From positions 19,421,572 to 19,485,571 of the forward strand of contig CM044879.1 of the NCBI GenBank assembly GCA_024500155.1: a DNA stretch of 64,000 bases. The letters run 5' to 3'. Under the pieces are notes generated by a model. The model was given only the letters and a program-made list of their open reading frames with translations, had not been told where the DNA came from and ran no database searches. The translations under genes and the position numbers were made by a program. The DNA is from Chenopodium formosanum (lineage: Eukaryota; Streptophyta; Magnoliopsida; Caryophyllales; Amaranthaceae). Of this stretch, positions 10,401-21,458 are shown piece by piece (the first letter of the stretch is position 1; each line of letters starts with the position of its first letter).

Positions 10401-10995
10401 ATAAACAAAGTTTTTAAAATCAAATGAAAATCAAATGCATTCAACAAAGCTTTTGGAATCAGAAAAAAGTCAATTCCATTCCACAATACTAATTTAGTCA
10501 AATGAAATTCAAACACATTCAACAAAGCTAATTGAGTCACTTGAAAGTCAAACACATTCAAAAAAGCTTTTTGAATAAAATGAAAGTCAAATGCATTCAA
10601 CAAAGCTTTTTGAATCAAATGAATGTCAAACACTTTCAACAAAGCTTTTAGAATCAAATAAAAGTCAAATACTTTCAAACATAGTTTTTTGAATCAAATG
10701 AAAGTCAATTGCATTCAACAAAGCTAATTGAGTCAAATGAAAGTCAAACACATTCAACAAAACTTTAAGAATCAAATGAAAGTCAAACACGTTCAAACAA
10801 AGGTTTTTGAATCAAATGAAAGTCAAATGCATTCAACAAAGCTAATTGAGTTAAATGAAAGTGAAACACATTCAACAAAGCTAATTGAGTCAAATGAATT
10901 CAAACACATTCAAACAAAGCTTTTTGAATCAAATGAAAGTCAAATGAATTCAGCAAAACTAATTGAGTAAAATGAAAGTCAATACTTTCAACAAA

Positions 10996-11390
10996 GCTTT
11001 TAGAATCAAATGAAAGTCAAATACATTCAAACAAAGCTTTTTGAATCAGATAAAAGTCAATTGCATTCCACAATGCTAATTTAGTCAATTGAAAGTCAAA
11101 CACATTCAAACAAAGCTTTTCAAACAAATTAAAGTCAAATGCATTCAACAAAGCTCATTAAGTCAAATGAAAGTCAAACACTTTCAACAAAGCTTTTAGA
11201 ATCAAATGAAAGTCAAATACATTCAAACAAAGCTTTTTGAATCAGATAAAAGTCAATTGCATTCCACAATGCTAATTTAGTCAATTGAAAGTCAAACACA
11301 TTCAAACAAAGCTTTTCAAACAAATTAAAGTCAAATGCATTCAACAAAGCTCATTAAGTCAAATGAAAGTCAAACACTTTCAACAAAGCT
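10996..11390 (+). repeat. 196 bp tandem duplication (five monomers)
   Basis: A five-monomer string with the rare variants GAATCAGATAAAAG and GCTTTTCAAACAAATT occurs twice in a row, 196 bp apart, almost unchanged. It is a local, recent tandem doubling. Confidence 0.8.
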
Positions 11391-11849
11391 TTTCGAATCA
11401 AATGAAAGTCAAATTCATTCAAACAAAGCTTTTTGAATCAAATGAAAGTTAATTGCATTCGACAATGCTAATTGAGTCAAATGAAAGTCAAACACTTTCA
11501 ACAAAGCTAATTGAGTCAAATGAAAGTCAAACACATTCAACAAAACTTTAAGAATCAAATGAAAGTCAAACACGTTCAAACAAAGCTTTTTGAATCAAAT
11601 GAAAGTCAATTGCATTCCACAATGCTAATTGAGTCAAATGAAAGTCAAACACATTCAACAAAGCTAATTGAGTCAAATGAAAGTCAAACACATTCAAACA
11701 AAGCTTTTTGAATAAAATGAAAGTCAAATGCATTCAACAAAGCTAATTGAGTCAAATGAAAGTCAAACACTTTCAACAAAGCTTTTAGAATCAAATGAAA
11801 GTCAAACACTTTCAACAAAGCTAATTGAGTCAAATGAAAGTCAAATACA

Positions 11850-12430
11850 TTCAAACAAAGCTTTTTAAATCAAATGAAAGACAGTTGCATTCCACAATGC
11901 TAATTGAGTCAAATGAAAGTGAAACACATTCAACAAAGCTAATTGAGTCAAATAAAAGTTAAACACATTCAAACAAAGCTTTTTCAGTCAAATAAAAGTC
12001 AAATGCATTCAACAAAGCTAATTGAGTCAAATGAAAGCCAACACTTTCAACAACGCTTTTATAATCAAATGAAAGTCAAATACATTCAAAAAAGCTTTTT
12101 GAATAAAATGAAAGTCAATTGCATTCCACAATGCGAATTGAGTCAAATGAAAGTCAAACACATTCAACAAAGCAAATTGAGTCAACTGAAAGGCAAACAC
12201 ATTCAAACAAAGCTTTTTGAATCAAATGAAAGTCAAACGCATTCAACAAAGCATATTGAGTCAAATGAAAGTCAAACACTTTCAACAAAGCTTTTTGAAT
12301 CAGATGAAAGTCAATTGCATTCCACAATGCTAATTGAGTCAAATGAAAGTCAAACACATTCAACAAAGCTAATTGAGTCAAATGAAAGTCAAACATATTC
12401 AAACAAAGCTTTTTCAATCAAATGAATGTC
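11850..12430 (+). repeat. Block duplicated 2,122 bp downstream (13972-14552)
   Basis: About 580 bp with the rare variants CAACGCTTTTATAATC, GTCAACTGAAAGGC and AAAGCATATTGAG recurs at 13972-14552 with a handful of substitutions and no length change. Both copies carry a fortuitous 160-codon frame, the longest in the window. Confidence 0.8.
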
Positions 12431-15400
12431 AAATGCATTCAACAAAGCTAATTGAGTCAAATGAAAGTCAAAATACATTTAAACAAAGCTTTTTAAATTA
12501 GATAAAAGTCAATTGCATTCCACAATGCTAATTTAGTCAAATAAAAGTCAAACAAATTCAACAAAGCTAATTGAGTCAACAGAAAGTCAAACACATTCAA
12601 ACAAAGCTTTTTGAATCAAATGAAAGTCAAATGCATTCAACAAAGCTAATTGCGTCAAATGAAAGTCAAACACATTCAACAAAGCTAATTGAGTTAACTG
12701 AAAGTCAAACACATTCAAACAAAGCTTTTTGAATCAAATGAAAGTCAAATGCTATCAACAAAGCTAATTGCGTCAAATGAAAGTCAAGCACTTTCAACAA
12801 AGCTTTTAGAATCAAATGAAAGTCAAATATATTCAAACAAAGCTTTTTGAATCAAATGAAAGTCAATTGCATTCCACAATGCTAATTGAGTCAAATGAAA
12901 GTCGAACACATTCAACAAAGCTAATTGAGTCAAATGAAAGTCAAATACATTCAAACAAAGATTTTAAATCAAATGAAAGTCAATTGCATTCCACAATGCT
13001 AATTGAGTCAAATGAAAGTCAAACACATTCAACAAAGCTAATTGAGTCAAATGAAAGTCAAACAGATTCAAACAAAGCTTTATGAATCAAATGAAAGTGA
13101 AATGCATTCAACAAAGCTAATTGAGTCAAATGAAAGTTAAACACATTCAACAAAGCTAATTGAATCAAATGAAAGTCAAATTCATTCAAACAAAGCTTTT
13201 TAAATCAAATGAAAGTCAGCTACATTCCACAATGCTAATTGAGTCTAATGAAAGTCAAACACATTTAAACAAAATTTTTTAAATCAAATGAAAGTCAAAT
13301 GCATTCAACAAAGCTAATTGAGTTAAATGAAAGTCAAACACTTTCAACAAAGCGTTTAGAATCAAATGAAAGTCAAATTCATTCAAAAAAAGCTTTTTGA
13401 ATCAGATGAAAGTCAATTGCATTCCATAATGCTAATTGAGTCAAATGAAAGTCAAAGACTTTCAATAAAGCTAATTGATTCAACTGAAAGTCAAACACAT
13501 TCAAACAAAGCTTTTTGAATCAAATGAAAGTCAAATGCATTCAACAAAGCTAGTTGAGTAAAATGAAAGTCAAACACTTTCAATAAAGCTTTTAGAATCA
13601 AATGAAAGTTAAATACATTCAAACAAAGCTTTTTGAATCAAATGAAAGTCAATTGCATTCCACAATGCTAATTGAGTCAAACGTAAGTCAAACACATTGA
13701 ACAAAGCGAATTGAGTCAAATTAAAGTCAAACACATTTAAACAAAGCTTTTTCAATCAAATGAAAGTCAAATGCATTCAACAAAGCTAATTGAGTCAAAT
13801 GAAAGTCAAACACTTTCAACAAAGCTTTTAGAATCAAATAACAGTCAATTACATTCAAACAAAGCTTTTTGAATCAAATGAAAGTCAATTGCATTCCACA
13901 ATGCTATTTGAATCAAATGGAAGTCAAACACTTTCAACAAAGCTAATTGAGTCAAATGAAAGTCAAATACATTCAAACAAAGCTTTTTAAATCAAATGAA
14001 AGTCAGTTGCATTCCACAATGCTAATTGAGTCAAATGAAAGTCAAACACATTCAACAAAGCTAATTGAGTCAAATAAAAGTTAAACACATTCAAACAAAG
14101 CTTTTTCAATCAAATGAAAGTCAAATACATTCAACAAAGCTAATTGAGTCAAATGAAAGCCAACACTTTCAACAACGCTTTTATAATCAAATGAAAGTCA
14201 ATTACATTCAAAAAAGCTTTTTGAATAAAATGAAAGTCAATTGCATTCCACAATGCGAATTTAGTCAAATGAAAGTCAAACACATTCAACAAAGCAAATT
14301 GAGTCAACTGAAAGGCAAACACATTCAAACAAAGCTTTTTGAATCAAAAGAAAGTCAAACGCATTCAACAAAGCATATTGAGTCAAATGAAAGTCAAACA
14401 CTTTCAACAAAGCTTTTTGAATCAGATGAAAGTCAATTGCATTCCACAATGCTAATTGAGTCAAATGAAAGTCAAACACATTCAACAAAGCTAATTGAGT
14501 CAAATGAAAGTCAAACACATTCAAACAAAGCTTTTTCAATCAAATGAAAGTCAAATGCATTCAACAAAGCTAATTGAGTCAAATGAAAGTCAAACACTTT
14601 CAACAAAGCTTTTATAATTAAATGAAAGTCAAATACATTTAAAAAACCTTTTTGAAAAAAATTAAAGTCAATTGCATTCCACAATGCTAATTGAGTCAAA
14701 TGAAATTCAAACACATTCAACAAAGCAAATTGAGTCAACTGAAAGGCAAACACATTTAAACAAAGATTTTTGAATCAAATGAAAGTCAAATGCATTCAAC
14801 CAAAGCTTTTTAAATCAGATGAAAGTCAATTGCATTCCACAATTCTAATTGAGTCAAATGAAAGTCAAACACTTTCAACAAAGCTAAATGAGTCAACTGA
14901 AAGTCAAACGTATTCAAACAAAGGTTTTGGAATAAAATGAAAGTCAAATGCATTCATCAAAGCTAATTAAGTCAAATGAAAGTCAAACACTTTCAAAAAT
15001 GCTTTTAGAATCAAATGAAAGTCAAATAAATTCAAACAAAGCTTTTTAAGTCAGATCAAAGTCAATTGCATTCCACAATGCTAATTTAGTCATATGAAAG
15101 TCAAGCACATTCAACAAAGCTAATTGAGTCTAATGAAAGTCAAACACATTTAAACAAAAGTTTTTGAATCAAATGAAAGTCAAATGCATTCAGCAAAGCT
15201 AATTGAGTCAAATGAAAGTCAAATACTTTCAACAAAGCTTTTAGAATCAAATGAAAGTCAAATATATTCAAACAAAGCTTTTGAATCAAATAAAAGTCAA
15301 TTGCATTCCACAATGCTAATTGAGTCAAATGAAAGTAAAACACATTCAACAAAGCTAATTGAGTCAAATAAAAGTCAAATACATTCAAACAAAGCGTTTT

Positions 15401-17517
15401 GAATCAAATGAAAGTCAGATGCAATCAACAAAGCGAATTGAGTCAAATGAAACTCAAATACTTTCAACAAAGCTTTTAGACATAAATAAAAGTCAAATAC
15501 ATTCAACCAAAGCTTTTTGAATCGAATGAAAGTCAAATGTATTCAACAAAGCTAATTGAGTCAAATGAAAGTCAAATACTTTCAACAAAGCTTTTAGAAT
15601 CAAATGAAAGTCAAATACATTCAAACAAAGCTTTTTGAATGAAATGAAAGTCAATTGCTTTCCACAATGCTAATTGATTCAAATGAGAGTCAAACACATT
15701 TAACAAAGCTAATTCAGTCAAATGAAAGTCAAACACATTTTAACAAAGCTTTTTGAATCAAATGAAAGTCAAATGCATTCAACAAAGCTAATTTAGTCAA
15801 CTGAAAGTCAAACACTTTCAACATAGGTTTTAGAATCATATGAAAGTCAAATACATTCAAACAAAGCTTTTTAAATCAAATGAAAGTCGATTGCATTCCA
15901 AAATGCAAATTGAGTCAAATGAAAGTCAAACACATTCAACAAAGCTAATTGAGTCAAATGAAAGTCAAACACATTCAAACAAAGCTTGTTGAATAAAATG
16001 AATAAAAATGCATTTAACAAAGCTAATTGAGTCAAATGAAAGTCAAACACATTCAAACAAAGGTTTTTGAATCAAATGAAAGTCAAATGTATTCAACAAA
16101 GCTAATTGATTTAATGAAAGTCAAACACATTCAAACAAAGCTTTTTAAATCAAATGAAAGTCAAATGCATTCAACAAAGCTAATTGAGTTAAATGATAGT
16201 CAAACATTTTCAACAAAGCTTTTTGAAACAAATGAAAGTCAAATATATTCAAACAAAGCTTTTTGAATCAAATGAAAGTCAAATGCATTCAACAAAGCTA
16301 ATTGAGTCAAATGAAAGTCAAACACTTTCAACAAAGCTTTTAGAATCAAATGACAGTCAAAATACATCCAAACAAATCTTTTTGAATCAAATGAAAGTCA
16401 AATGCATTCAACAAAGCTAATTGAGTCAAATGAAAGTCAAACACTTTCAACAAAGCTTTTAGATTCAAATGATAGTCAAAATACATTCAAACAAAGCTTT
16501 TTGAATCAAATGAAAGTTAATTGCATTCCACAATGCTAATTGAGTCAAATGAAAGTCAAACACATTCAACAAAGCTAATTGAGTCAAATGAAAGTCAAAT
16601 ACATTAAAAAACGCTTTTTGAATCAAATGAAAGTCAATTGCATTCCACAATGCTAATTGAGTCAAATGAAAGTAAAACACATTTAACAAAGCTAATTGAG
16701 TCAATTGAAAGTCAAACACATTCAAACAAAAGTTTTTGAATCAAATGAAAGTCAAATGCATTTTGTAAAGCTAATTGAGTCAAATGAAGTCAAACACTTT
16801 CAACAAAGCTAATTGAATCAAATGAAAGTCAAATTCATTCAAACAAAGCTTTTTGAATCAGATTAAAGTCAATTGCATTCCACAATGCTAATTGACTCAA
16901 ATGAAAGTCAAACACTTTCAACAAAGCTAATTGAGTCAATTGAAAGTCAAACACATTCAAACAATGCTTTTTGAATCAAATGAAAGTCAAATGCATTCAA
17001 CAAAGCTAATTGAGTCAAATGAAAGTCAAACACTTTTAACAAAGCTAATTGAATCAAATGATAGTCAAATTCATTCAAACAAAGCTTTTTGAATCAGATG
17101 AAAGTTAATTGCATTCCACAATGGTAATTGAGTCAAATGAAAGTCAAACACTTTCAACAAAACTTATTGAGTCAACTGAAAGTCAAACAAATTCAAACCA
17201 AGCTTTTTGAATCAAATGAAAGTCAAATGCATTCAACAAAGCTAATTGAGTCAAATGAAAGTCAAACACTTTCAACAAAGCTTTTAGAATCAAATGAAAG
17301 TCAAATACATTCAAACAAAGCTTTTTGAATCAGAAAAAAGTTAATTCCATTCCACAATGCTAATTAAGTCAAATGAAAGTCAAACACATTCAACAAAGCT
17401 AATTGAGTCACTTGAAAGTCAAACACATTCAAATAAAGCTTTTTGAATCAAATGAAAGTCAAATGCATTCAACAAAACTAATTTAGTCAAATGAAAGTCA
17501 AACACTTTCAACAAAGC

Positions 17518-17537
17518 TTTTTTTTTTTTTTTTTTTT
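17518..17537 (+). repeat. Poly-T tract (20 bp) inside a satellite monomer
   Basis: A monomer start AAAGCTTTT is stretched to 20 T and followed by GAACAAAGCTTTTAG, so the same monomer start appears on both sides. Slippage is the simplest reading. I see no transposon body attached to it. Confidence 0.85.
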
Positions 17538-17844
17538 GAACAAAGCTTTTAGAATCAAATAAAAGTCAAATTCATTCAAACAAAGCTTTTTGAATCAAAT
17601 GAAAGTTAATTGCATTCCACAATGCTAATTGAGTCAAATGAAAGTCAAACACATTCAACAAAGCTAATTGAGTCAAATGAAAGTCAAATACATTTAAACA
17701 AAGCTTTTTAAATCAAATGAAAGTCAATTGCATTCCACAATGCTAATTGAGTCAAATGAAAGTCAAACACATTCAACAAAGCTAATTGAGTCAAATGAAA
17801 GTCAACCACATTCAAACAAAGCTTTTTGAATCAAATGAAAGTCG

Positions 17845-17849
17845 ATTGC
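17845..17849 (+). repeat. Target site duplication, left copy (ATTGC)
   Basis: The satellite context GTCG-ATTGC is cut here. The same five bases resume at 20178-20182 in ATTGCATTCC. The preceding base differs on the two sides (G on the left, A on the right), so the duplication is five bases, the size usual for LTR retrotransposon integrase. Confidence 0.8.
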
Positions 17850-18774
17850 TTACGTGGGGAAAACTAGGTCGTTGGGCTAATCTTCCCTAAGCCAAACAAA
17901 ATTTATAAACACTCAACAAACCTAAATACAAGTATAGAGGTAAGTCAAGGGTCGAACCCAAAGGAACGGTAATGTCTAAGTGCTTCCAATTATATGCCTA
18001 AGCTAGGTCGAAGACAAGGGGTAAAAGATGACTCTAACAACTACTAGAACGAGGAAACCAAACAAATATAAGAGCTAGGGATTAGGATCCGCAAATAATA
18101 GCAATGAACATAGCAAATTGGAATGGAAAGTCGACTAAGTCAAGCAATGTGAGGGAAAATCAATCATGCAACCAAAAGAGCATGTCAAGCTATTCTCCTA
18201 GAGGTCTAACTAGCGTCAACTACGATAAACTCTAGCTAGGAAACATCACAAGATACCTCAATCGTGTAAATGCAAGCCACAAATCAATGGTCCGTATCAA
18301 TGTGAACTTACAATGCAATCTAGTGCAATAATCAAAGTTAGCTACTCTCTAATTAATCACACACATGCACATGATCAATCAACCAAGTTTAATCACATCA
18401 TCAACTCCATCAATTATCCCCAATTTACATCAATTCATTACATCATAAGCTTCACCAAATCCCTAACCAAACAACTACTCAAACATTATCATCAACTCTA
18501 CTAATACAAACATGAATATCCAAAATCAATCATCAAATCATAAAAATCCAATCAAATCAATCAATCAAAACAATGAATATTAAACAAAGCAATAAATGAG
18601 ATAGAGTTTAGAAATGCTCTTTGATAATAGAGTAGATCTCCAATACAATTGTCACATTTGGATCTTCAATCTCTCAATCACCATTGAAATTCCTCACTTT
18701 CTCTCTCTAAAATCTACTCCTAAAATTAACCCTAAACTAGAGAGAGAAGCTCTCAACTAAGCTAAGAAAATGAT

Positions 18775-18806
18775 CTAATTCTAATTCTAATTCTAATTCT
18801 CTAATT
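18775..18806 (+). repeat. CTAATT microsatellite in the insertion
   Basis: Four perfect CTAATT units, a CT, then a fifth unit, just downstream (minus sense) of the TATA box, in the predicted transcript leader. Confidence 0.85.
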
Positions 18807-18830
18807 GTTTCTCTCTCTACCCAAAAATGA

Positions 18831-18840
18831 GTATATATAG
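18831..18840 (-). promoter_or_regulatory. TATA box of the inserted LTR
   Basis: CTATATATAC on the minus strand, followed in that direction by a CT/AG-rich leader. Its position about 1.3 kb into the LTR fits a long U3 region. Confidence 0.5.
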
Positions 18841-18985
18841 ATACAAGGATTAAAAGAAAATAAAATAGAAAAGAAAATAAAATAAAAGGAAAAGAAAATA
18901 AAATAAAATAAATAAATGAAAGAAAAGGAAAAATAAAAGAAAACTAAGTTAGAAAGAAAAATTAAAATAAAAGAAAATGAAAAGG
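18841..18985. repeat. AAAATA-rich low-complexity tract
   Basis: Nearly pure A with scattered T and G (AAAATAAAAT-type) in the U3 part of the insertion. A similar tract lies at 19797-20060. The frames across them read as Phe/Ile-rich shadows and are not genes. Confidence 0.8.
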
Positions 18986-19129
18986 AAATCAGAGAGCATA
19001 AGAATTGCTGCTCCTTCAAATGGGGAATTATTCCATGATTCTCACGGCCAAGCATGCAGCATCATCATCATTCATCATCGTCAAATCACACACCATCACA
19101 CCCACTCATCAACATCAGTCAACGGATCA

Positions 19130-19690
19130 AGTAACACCCAGCTGGGTGCGGCCGCACTCATCGAATGTGCGCCTGCACCTGCTGAGGTTCGAAGGAGCTC
19201 CATTGCGGTGGTTCGATAGGTGGAGCTGCTGGTTAATTGAGGAGATTGGTGGCGCATTGGTGGTGTAAACGGTGGCGGAGATGCGTGGCAGGTGAGGGGC
19301 AGCAGCTGGTGCAATAGGTGGCTGAAAGGGGAAGTTAATTGCGATTGTTGGTGGTGTTTGTGTTGCGTGGTGGTTGCGGGAATTGCTGTTGCGGTTGAGG
19401 AGGTAAAAGGGACAGCAGCTGGTGGTTGTGGCTGGAGATATGGTGGCTGATTTGGTGGGAGATTTGGAGGGGCAGCAGGGGCTGCTTGGAGTTTGCGTGG
19501 CAGTGGAGATGGAGCAGGGGCAGTGGCTGCGTGTGTGGTGTTGCGGGGTTACAAGGGGCTGCTGCTGGGTTGCGTGGGTTTGCTGTTGTGGTTGAGTGAG
19601 GATTGGAGCGTGACTGGAGAACAGAGGAAGGCAGGGGAAATAAGGGAGAGCAAGAACAGGGGAAGGCAGCAGCTTGGGGAGTTTCTGGTT
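19130..19690. other. GC-rich, TGG/GCAGCAG-rich island within the LTR
   Basis: This part of the U3 region is markedly richer in G than its surroundings, with repeated GGTGG, GTTGCG and GGCAGCAGCTGGTG motifs. The last recurs near 19299 and 19411. No credible protein is encoded on either strand. It could be a minisatellite-like expansion or a captured host fragment. Confidence 0.5.
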
Positions 19691-19709
19691 GCTTCCATAA
19701 CCATCACCA

Positions 19710-19730
19710 TCATCACCATGATGGTGATGA
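19710..19730. repeat. 21 bp odd palindrome
   Basis: The arm TCATCACCAT is followed by one G and its exact complement, forming a 10 bp perfect inverted repeat with a one-base centre. It is part of a short CAT/CAC microsatellite. Confidence 0.8.
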
Positions 19731-20151
19731 AGACCAAACTAAGCAGTAGCTAGAACCAATTGGACTTGGGACAAACACCTACAAAGCACACATAAAACCG
19801 AGAAATAAAATAAAGTGAAATAAAACTAAAACCGACAAATAAAGGTAAAAGAAATAAAATGAAAATGAAAATAATAAAGGAAAGAAAAATATAATAAAAT
19901 GAAAATAAAATAAAATAAAGTAAAGGAAAATGAAATGAAAATAAAATCAAATAAACTAAATTAAAATAAAACTAAACCTATAAAATCTAAAGTAAAGAGA
20001 AAACAACTAAAATAACGAAAATAAAAGAAATAAAAGAGAAAATACTAGAAAACCATATAAAGGTAGAAAAGAGAGAGAAAGCATAAAACCGAGCATTTAT
20101 TAAGCAAGAAAGCTATGAAAAGAGGATAAAAAGGACCTAAATGCTCATCAA

Positions 20152-20175
20152 ATGTGTGCCATTTATGACACACAT
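20152..20175. repeat. Short inverted repeat at the LTR 5' terminus
   Basis: ATGTGTG at 20152-20158 and CACACAT at 20169-20175 face each other just inside the minus-strand start of the insertion. Subterminal inverted repeats of this kind are common at LTR ends. Confidence 0.6.
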
Positions 20176-21458
20176 CAATTGCATTCCACAAATGCAAATT
20201 GAGTCAAATGAAAGTCAAACACATTCAACAAAGAAAATTGACTCAAATGAAAGTCAAACACATTCAAACAAAGTTTTTAGAATCAAATGAAAGTCAAATA
20301 CATTTAAACAAAGCTTTTTGAATAAGATAAAAGTCAATTGCATTCCACAAAGCTAATTTAGTCAAATGAAAGTCAAACACATTCAACAAAGCTAATTGAG
20401 TCAAATGAAAGTCAAATACATTCAAAAAAAGCTTTTTGAATCAAATGAAAGTCAAATGCTTTCAACAAAGCTGATTGAGTCAAATGAAAGTCAAATACTT
20501 TCAACAAAGCTTTTAGAATCAAATGAAAGTCAAATACATTCAACCAAAGCTTTTTGAATCAAATTTAAGTCAATTGCATTCCACAATGCTAATTGAGTCA
20601 AATGAAAGTCAAACACATTCAACAAAGCAAATTGAGTCAACTGAAAGGCAAACACATTCAAACAAAGATTTTTGAATCAAATGAAAGTCAAATGCATTCA
20701 ACAAATCTAATTGAGTCAAATGAAAGTCAAACACTTTCAACAAAGCTTTTAGAATCAAATGAAAGTCAAATACATTCAAACAAAGCTTTTTGAATCAAAT
20801 AAAAGTCAATTGCATTCCATAATGCAAATTAAGTCAAATGAAAGTCAAAAACTTTCAACAAAGCTAATTGTGTCACTTGAAAGTCAAACACATTCAAACA
20901 AAGCTTTTTGAATCAAATGAAAGTCAAATGCATTCAACAAAGCTAATTGAGTCAAATGAAAGTCAAACACATTCAAACAAAGCTTTTTCAATCAAATGAA
21001 AGTCAAATGCATTCAACAAAGCTAATTGAGTCAAATGAAAGTCAAACACTTTCAAGAAAGCTTTTATAATCAAATGAAAGTTAAATACATTAAAAAAAAG
21101 ATTTTTTATCAAATTTAAGTCAATTGCATTCCACAATGCTAATTTAGTAAAATGAATGTCAAACACATTCAACAAAGCTAATTCAGTCAAATGAAAGTCA
21201 AACACATTCAAACAAAGCTTTTTGAATAAAATGAAAGTCAAATGCATTCAGCAAAGCTAATTGAGTCAAATGAAGTCCAATACTTTCAACAAAGCTTTTA
21301 GAATCAAATGAAAGTCAAATTCATTCAAACAAAGCTTTTTGAATCAAACGAAAGTCAATTGCATTCCACAATGCTAATTAAGTCAAATGAAAGTCAAACA
21401 CTTTCAACAAAGCTAATTGAGTCACTTGAAAGTCAAACACATTCAAACAAAGCTTTTT

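Larger units (their letters stand above)
3466..17844 (+). repeat. Satellite array, left segment (39/40 bp monomer)
   Basis: Head-to-tail monomers of 39 bp, some 40 bp, fill the whole stretch, roughly 365 copies by length. Two main classes share the core AAATGAAAGTCAA. One begins GCTAATTGAGTC; the other begins GCTTTTTGAATC or GCTTTTAGAATC. A monomer ending TTCAAC is usually followed by the first class and one ending TTCAAAC (the 40 bp form) by the second. The usual order of six variants totals about 236 bp. G+C is about 31% and the strand shown is A-rich (near 49% A, 20% T in the monomer). This segment has many GAATCAGAT and GTCAACTGAAAG variants. No coding gene is supported; open frames of 60-160 codons follow from the 13-codon period. 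Confidence 0.95.
17850..20177 (-). mobile_element. Solo-LTR-like insertion (2,328 bp) in the satellite array
   Basis: Non-satellite DNA is inserted cleanly into the array with a 5 bp duplication. Read on the minus strand it begins TGATGTGTGTCATAAATGG, has a TATA box two-thirds along (18840-18831), a leader with GAGAGAGAAAG-type runs, and near its end a GGGTTCGACCC segment that I recognise from LTR 3' regions of plant Ty3/gypsy (Athila/Tat-like) elements. It ends CCCCACGTAA, so the usual CA terminus is altered. There is no primer-binding site, gag or pol, and no long internal direct repeat, which points to a solo LTR from recombination of a full element. Small open frames inside (for example on A/T-rich or TGG-rich stretches) have no protein-like composition and are not called genes. 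Confidence 0.75.

Noticed and set aside
11943..12425. 160-residue plus-strand frame, and similar frames across the array, as genes
   Set aside because: They consist only of the 13-residue satellite period, occur on both strands, begin at arbitrary monomers and lack any promoter or codon signal.
17518..17537. Poly-T as the tail of a SINE or LINE insertion
   Set aside because: No element body or target duplication was found; satellite monomers adjoin on both sides.
19141..19160. GCGGCCGC (NotI) near 19148 as a cloning junction
   Set aside because: Flanking sequence continues as the same LTR on both sides with a matching target duplication outside; one rare-cutter site is not evidence of cloning.
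19700..19730. CATCAC run as a His-tag or cloning-vector remnant
   Set aside because: It is part of a CAT/CAC microsatellite palindrome within LTR sequence; no vector context is present.
18977..19753. Several 70-90 residue frames in the insertion
   Set aside because: Frames overlap on both strands in low-complexity U3 sequence, with no recognisable domain.
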